Origin: Anaerolineae bacterium | GTDB lineage: Bacteria; Chloroflexota; Anaerolineae; Promineifilales; Promineifilaceae | DNA length: 64,000 bases | Direction of reading: 5' to 3' | Assembly: GCA_020848035.1 (NCBI GenBank) | Contig: JADLAX010000003.1 | Coordinates: 62,001-126,000 of the forward strand | The notes under the pieces: generated by a model | Databases searched by the model: none | The model's input: the letters and a program-made list of their open reading frames with translations, nothing else | Told to the model about the DNA's origin: nothing | Shown: positions 60,190 to 64,000 of the stretch, piece by piece | Position numbering within the stretch: position 1 is the stretch's first letter | Layout of the letters: each line of letters opens with the position of its first letter | Program-made: the position numbers and the translations under genes

Positions 60190-62319
60190 ATGACCTACGC
60201 CCAAACCATCGCCTCTACCCTCAACGTAAAGTCCGGCCAGGTAACGGCCGTTATCACCCTGCTCGACGACGGCAACACCATCCCGTTCATCGCCCGCTAC
60301 CGCAAGGAAGCCACCGGCAGCCTGGACGAGGAGCAAATTCGCCAGATCAATGACCAGGTTAGCAAGCTGCGCGCCCTCGACGAGCGGCGCAGCACCATCC
60401 TCGAATCGATCGCCAGCCAGGAAAAGCTGACGCCCGAGCTGGAAAAAGCGATCAACGCCGCCACCAGCCTGACCGAGCTGGAAGATTTGTACCTGCCCTA
60501 CAAACCCAAGCGCCGCACCCGCGCCATGATCGCCCGCGAGAAGGGATTGGAACCGCTGGCGGAGTTCATTTTGGGTCAGCTGGTAACCCGGCAAACGGCC
60601 GTTCAAATCGCCGCCCCCTTCCTCAACGAAGAAGTCCCCACCCCCGACGACGCCCTGGCTGGCGCACGTGACATCGTGGCCGAAACGATTAGCGATACGC
60701 CGCAGGTGCGCCAATCCCTACGCGAAAAAGCGCTCCAGTTTGGCCTGCTGCGCAGCGAAAAAGTGAAAGATGCCGAGGATGAACGCGCCGTCTACAAGCT
60801 GTACTACGACTTTGAGCAGCGCATCGACCGGTTACGGCCGCATCAAATCCTGGCCATCAACCGGGGTGAAGCGGAGAAAATCCTGCGCGTCAGCGTGGAC
60901 ATTGCCGAGCGGGATTGGATTCTGGCCATGCGCACCGGCTTTCGCACCGACCGCCGCTCACCGCTGGCCGAACAGCTCCAGCTGGCCATGGACGATGCCG
61001 CCAAGCGGCTGCTGGTGCCCGCGATCGAGCGCGACGTGCGCCGCAGCCTCAGTGAGCAGGCCGAAGCCCACGCCATCCAGGTGTTTGCCGACAACATGCG
61101 CGGCTTGCTCACCCAGCCGCCGCTGGCCGGGCACACCGTCATGGGCATCGACCCGGCGTTCCGCACCGGCTGTAAGGTGGCGGTGGTGGATGCGACCGGC
61201 AAGCTGCTGGAGACAACGGCCGTTTACCCCCATCAACCGCAAAACAAACGCGCCGAAGCGCTGAAAACGCTGGCCGCCCTGGTGCAAAAGCACAACATCA
61301 GCCTCATCACCATCGGCAACGGCACCGCCTCGCGTGAGACGGAGCAGCTGGTGGCCGAGCTGACGCGGCAGATGGATGAGGTGCATTACCTCATCGTCAA
61401 CGAGGCGGGGGCCAGCGTCTACAGCGCCAGCCCGCTGGCCAAAACCGAGCTGCCGGAGCTGGACGTGACCCTGCGCGGCGCGGTTTCCATCGCCCGCCGC
61501 GCCCAAGATCCGCTGGCCGAGCTGGTGAAAATCGACCCCAAGTCGATTGGCGTGGGGCTGTACCAGCACGACGTGAACCAGAAACAGCTCTCTGAATCGC
61601 TGGACGGCGTGGTGGAGTCGGTGGTGAACCAGGTGGGGGTGGACGTGAACACCGCCTCCCCGGCGCTGCTGACGCACGTAGCGGGCATTGGCCCCAAGCT
61701 GGCGGCCAATATTGTGGCGTATCGAGAGGCGAACGGCCGTTTCCCCAACCGCAGCACTCTCAAAAAAGTGTCTGGTCTGGGGGCCAAAGCGTTTGAGCAG
61801 TCAGCGGGCTTCCTGCGCGTGCGCGACGGTGACAATCCGCTGGACGCCAGCGCCATTCATCCCGAGAGTTATGGGGTGGCAACGGCCGTTCTCAAACAAG
61901 CCAGGCTTAGCCCCACCACCCCACCCACCGAACGCGCCCCGGTACTCAACCAGCTGCCGCCCGTGGCCCAACTGGCCAGCCAGCTCAACACCGGCGTGCC
62001 CACCCTCACCGACATCCTGGAGCAGCTGGTGCGCCCCGGCCGCGATCCGCGCGAAGATTTGCCCCGCCCCATCCTGCGCAGCGATGTGCTCTCCCTTAGT
62101 GACCTCAAGCCAGGCATGGTTCTCAAGGGCACCGTGCGCAACGTGGTCGATTTTGGCGCGTTTATCGACATTGGCGTGAAGCAGGATGGCCTGCTGCACC
62201 GCAGCCAGATCCCGCGCAGCGCCACCCTCAACGTGGGCGATATTCTCACCGTGAGCATCCAGGCCATCGATGCCGACCGAGACCGCATCAGCCTGGGCTG
62301 GGCCACGCCAGAAAGTTAG
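60190..62319 (+). CDS. tex: Tex-family S1 RNA-binding transcription accessory protein
   Basis: A 709-residue protein like Pseudomonas Tex/eukaryotic Spt6 core. Order: N-terminal helical region (TIPFIARYRKEATGSLDEEQIRQI), the YqgF/RuvC-like domain (VMGIDPAFRTGCKVAVVD, then ISLITIGNGTASRETEQLV), the helix-hairpin-helix part (VNTASPALLTHVAGIGPKLAANIV, VSGLGAKAFEQSAGFLRV) and the S1 domain (LKPGMVLKGTVRNVVDFGAFIDIGVKQDGLLH). The frame opens upstream into repeat DNA, but ATG at 60190 begins the family N-terminus. No SD is visible; a repeat hairpin ends just upstream. Confidence 0.95.
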   Translation: MTYAQTIASTLNVKSGQVTAVITLLDDGNTIPFIARYRKEATGSLDEEQIRQINDQVSKLRALDERRSTILESIASQEKLTPELEKAINAATSLTELEDLYLPYKPKRRTRAMIAREKGLEPLAEFILGQLVTRQTAVQIAAPFLNEEVPTPDDALAGARDIVAETISDTPQVRQSLREKALQFGLLRSEKVKDAEDERAVYKLYYDFEQRIDRLRPHQILAINRGEAEKILRVSVDIAERDWILAMRTGFRTDRRSPLAEQLQLAMDDAAKRLLVPAIERDVRRSLSEQAEAHAIQVFADNMRGLLTQPPLAGHTVMGIDPAFRTGCKVAVVDATGKLLETTAVYPHQPQNKRAEALKTLAALVQKHNISLITIGNGTASRETEQLVAELTRQMDEVHYLIVNEAGASVYSASPLAKTELPELDVTLRGAVSIARRAQDPLAELVKIDPKSIGVGLYQHDVNQKQLSESLDGVVESVVNQVGVDVNTASPALLTHVAGIGPKLAANIVAYREANGRFPNRSTLKKVSGLGAKAFEQSAGFLRVRDGDNPLDASAIHPESYGVATAVLKQARLSPTTPPTERAPVLNQLPPVAQLASQLNTGVPTLTDILEQLVRPGRDPREDLPRPILRSDVLSLSDLKPGMVLKGTVRNVVDFGAFIDIGVKQDGLLHRSQIPRSATLNVGDILTVSIQAIDADRDRISLGWATPES

Positions 62320-62370
62320 CCCCGCCCGCTGGCCGATACAGCCATCTTGGACTAGTTTGATTTTGAGGCT

Positions 62371-62415
62371 GGCGTGAAACGTGAAACGTGACCGGAAGGT
62401 CTTCACGTTTCACGC
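62371..62415. repeat. Intergenic inverted repeat of the GTGAAACGTGA family
   Basis: GGCGTGAAACGTGAAACGTGA on the left, TTCACGTTTCACGCC on the right. It follows tex and may act as its terminator. Confidence 0.85.
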
Positions 62416-62500
62416 CAAACCTGATGGAAGATCAACCCAAAGTTAACCAACCTCCTGTTGCTCAAATCTGCGCCCCAGCTACTTCAAAAACATTAATCTC

Positions 62501-62603
62501 TTTACAAAACCTGTTCAAAAGGACATTTTGTACACATTTTTACGCTATATCCGCCAAAAATAGAGTGATTTTGTCAAAAAATCTCAACAATATCTTGACA
62601 AAA
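62501..62603 (+). promoter_or_regulatory. CAAAA boxes upstream of crtB, candidate CarH operator
   Basis: TTACAAAA (62502) and TTCAAAA (core CAAAA at 62505 and 62516) are spaced 11 bases; further CAAAA cores occur at 62555, 62575 and 62599, the last being TTGACAAAA overlapping the -35. ACAAAACCT also occurs in the carH-like promoter region. The spacings of the three downstream boxes are 20 and 24, not strict 11-bp phasing. Confidence 0.5.
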
Positions 62604-62623
62604 TTCGGATGGTCAGCTAACAT
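62595..62623 (+). promoter_or_regulatory. Promoter of crtB
   Basis: TTGACA (62595-62600) and TAACAT (62618-62623) are 17 bases apart. The leader would be about 97 bases. The surrounding 407-base gap holds the operator boxes and one repeat. Confidence 0.65.
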
Positions 62624-62726
62624 TCATACTGACTTCTAGTTACCAAATCATCACATTATTATTACATTTCGAGCCTGAGGTATGGCGGTTTTTTTAACTG
62701 ATGATGCAATTTTTGGAGGAGGAAAC

Positions 62727-63785
62727 ATGGCGCTAGAATCGTTTGAACCGGCCGTTTGGGAAGCCCGCCTGCTGCGCCTGGCCCATCACGCACTTGATCA
62801 CGACACGGTCAACGAGCCGATCCACGATGGCCGTGAACATTTGTCACAGGCGTATGAACATTGCGCCGCCATTACGCGGCAGCACAGCCGCACCTTTTAC
62901 CTGGCATCTAGCCTCTTGCCCAACAAGCAGCGTCAGGCGGCTCGTGCCCTGTATGCTTTTTGTCGGGTCAGCGATGATTTGGTTGATAAGGAGACAGAGA
63001 ACCGGCACCAGCGCATTTTGCAATGGCGGCAGGAAAGCCTGGCCAACCACCCACCCATTTACAACCTGGTAGCGCTGGCCTGGGCTGACACCCGGGCCAA
63101 CTTCAAAATCCCGCGCCGCTACGCCGAGCAGCTGCTCGATGGCGTGACGTCTGACCTGGTACACACGCGCTACGAGACGTTTGGCGAGCTGGCGCAGTAC
63201 TGCTACGGGGTGGCCTCTACCGTGGGGCTGATGGCGATGCACATTGTGGGCTACTCGGGCAACAAGGCCATTCCCTATGCCATCAAGCTGGGCGTGGCGC
63301 TGCAACTAACCAACATTTTGCGTGATGTGCAGGAAGATTGGAAAAACGGCCGTCTCTATCTCCCACTAGAAGAATTACGGATGTTCAACCTGAGCGAGGC
63401 AGACATTGCGGCGGGCACCATTGACCATCGCTGGCGTGCGTTTATGCGCTTCCAAATTCGCCGGGCGCGGCAGCTGTATGCCGAAGCGCTGCCCGGTGTG
63501 GCAATGTTGGGGCGGAACGGCCGTTTTGCCATTGCCGCCGCCGCCGAACTGTACCGCGCCATCCTGGACGACATCGAAGAGCACGATTACGACGTCTTCA
63601 GCCGCCGGGCCCACACAACTAAACAAGAAAAACTGCGTCACCTGCCGGGCATCTGGTGGCGCGCCAAAACCAACGAGTATGTCCATCTGGTGAACAAACC
63701 GGTGCACACCCAGCCCGCGCTGGTGGCCTGTGCCCATGAAACACCCATCGAAGCCGAGAGTTTTTACGCGGTACCGCAAGGTTAA
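62727..63785 (+). CDS. crtB: Phytoene synthase (squalene/phytoene synthase family)
   Basis: Condenses two geranylgeranyl diphosphates to phytoene, the first step of carotenoid synthesis. The 352-residue protein has the two Asp-rich Mg motifs: DDLVD at 83-87 and RDVQED with Asp200/Asp204; HSRTFYLASSLLP, ARALYAFCR and NGRLYLPLEEL are also characteristic. ATG at 62727 follows GGAGGAGGAAAC; the frame starts 45 bases earlier but without SD. A ~40-residue N-terminal lead and a ~45-residue tail are extra. It could make squalene instead, but the YAFCRVSDDLVD context favours phytoene. Other carotenoid genes are not in the window. Confidence 0.92.
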   Translation: MALESFEPAVWEARLLRLAHHALDHDTVNEPIHDGREHLSQAYEHCAAITRQHSRTFYLASSLLPNKQRQAARALYAFCRVSDDLVDKETENRHQRILQWRQESLANHPPIYNLVALAWADTRANFKIPRRYAEQLLDGVTSDLVHTRYETFGELAQYCYGVASTVGLMAMHIVGYSGNKAIPYAIKLGVALQLTNILRDVQEDWKNGRLYLPLEELRMFNLSEADIAAGTIDHRWRAFMRFQIRRARQLYAEALPGVAMLGRNGRFAIAAAAELYRAILDDIEEHDYDVFSRRAHTTKQEKLRHLPGIWWRAKTNEYVHLVNKPVHTQPALVACAHETPIEAESFYAVPQG

Positions 63786-63804
63786 AACCAACCATACCGT
63801 AGCG

Positions 63805-63868
63805 TAGGGGCGAGGCAGTTGCACCCCAAAAATGCCTGCAAGGTAACAATCACCCAACTGCCTCGCCC
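63805..63868. terminator. Long-stem inverted repeat after crtB
   Basis: GGGCGAGGCAGTTG pairs with CAACTGCCTCGCCC around a ~33-base loop. No T-run follows. The rest of 63786-64000 shows an AAGTAAAAAGTGAG word segment and no gene. Confidence 0.5.
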
Positions 63869-64000
63869 AAGTAAAAAGTAAAAAGTGAGAAGAAGTAGGA
63901 AGAGGGTCGGAGCCATCGCTTTTTTCCTGCTGTAAAATCAAAAATTGATGATCGGGTCAGCCCTCCTGAGGTTTCGCTGGAGTTTTTGGCCTATACTTTG

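Larger units (their letters stand above)
1..64000. repeat. Dispersed octamer palindrome ACGGCCGT (HIP-like)
   Basis: Reading by eye I listed more than 100 copies of ACGGCCGT across the window, in coding and non-coding DNA, on average about one per 550-600 bases. Chance expectation at ~57% GC is roughly 1-2. Many are extended to AACGGCCGTT or GAAACGGCCGTTTCC. In genes they appear as T-A-V or N-G-R depending on frame. Confidence 0.93.

Noticed and set aside
1..64000. CRISPR arrays, tRNA or rRNA genes, insertion sequences, prophage
   Set aside because: No regularly spaced repeats with spacers, no cloverleaf or rRNA signatures, and no transposase or integrase motifs were seen on either strand.

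Overview
The window looks like a chromosomal segment of an uncultivated Chloroflexota (Anaerolineae-like) bacterium. This is inferred from GC content (by eye near 57%), secreted proteins carrying a Y/F-L-P-L-type tail, a two-FAS1 fasciclin protein, DUF4342, paired CNNM/CorC proteins, a membrane pyrophosphatase and a bacterial ubiquitin-like operon. No rRNA, tRNA, CRISPR array, integrase or insertion sequence was seen. Two sequence habits run through the whole window. The palindrome ACGGCCGT occurs more than 100 times, inside and outside genes. Many intergenic gaps hold hairpins built from an iterated 7-9 base word.

Layout. 1-9406: DNA-3-methyladenine glycosylase (window edge), rsfS, ndk, a 2,148-residue acidic TPR protein and a histone-deacetylase-like amidohydrolase. 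9557-14374: K+-type membrane pyrophosphatase with a candidate attenuated leader, then a secreted subtilase. 14529-19000: leaderless queA, a PrsW-type protease, a DUF4342/membrane-protein pair and a fasciclin protein. 19239-28866: ArsA-like ATPase, a PrsW / hypothetical / S1C protease operon, two large secreted proteins (beta-propeller-like and beta-helix) and a GNAT acetyltransferase.

29159-39004 is the most interesting region. Nine co-directional genes encode a dynamin-like GTPase, a helical/beta-sandwich protein, an E1-like enzyme, an 88-residue ubiquitin-like protein ending in glycine, an E2 with HPN motif and active-site Cys, two JAB/JAMM metalloproteases (one membrane anchored) and two RING-type proteins (one membrane anchored). 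This is a full set of activation, conjugation, ligation and removal functions for a ubiquitin-like modifier, apparently acting at the membrane and linked to a membrane-active GTPase.

39069-48657: photolyase with a CarH-like B12 photoreceptor-repressor, M32 carboxypeptidase, two CNNM/CorC proteins, ruvB with DUF2905. The carH promoter carries TTTTG/CAAAA boxes spaced 11 bp. Similar boxes lie upstream of crtB (phytoene synthase) at 62727, suggesting one light-controlled regulon for DNA photorepair and carotenoid synthesis. 48956-63785: upp, a WecA/MraY-type sugar-phosphate transferase, a small helical protein, an esterase lipoprotein, an oligopeptide-type solute-binding protein, secG, a Gld-type ABC exporter operon, a mutarotase-like protein, tex and crtB.
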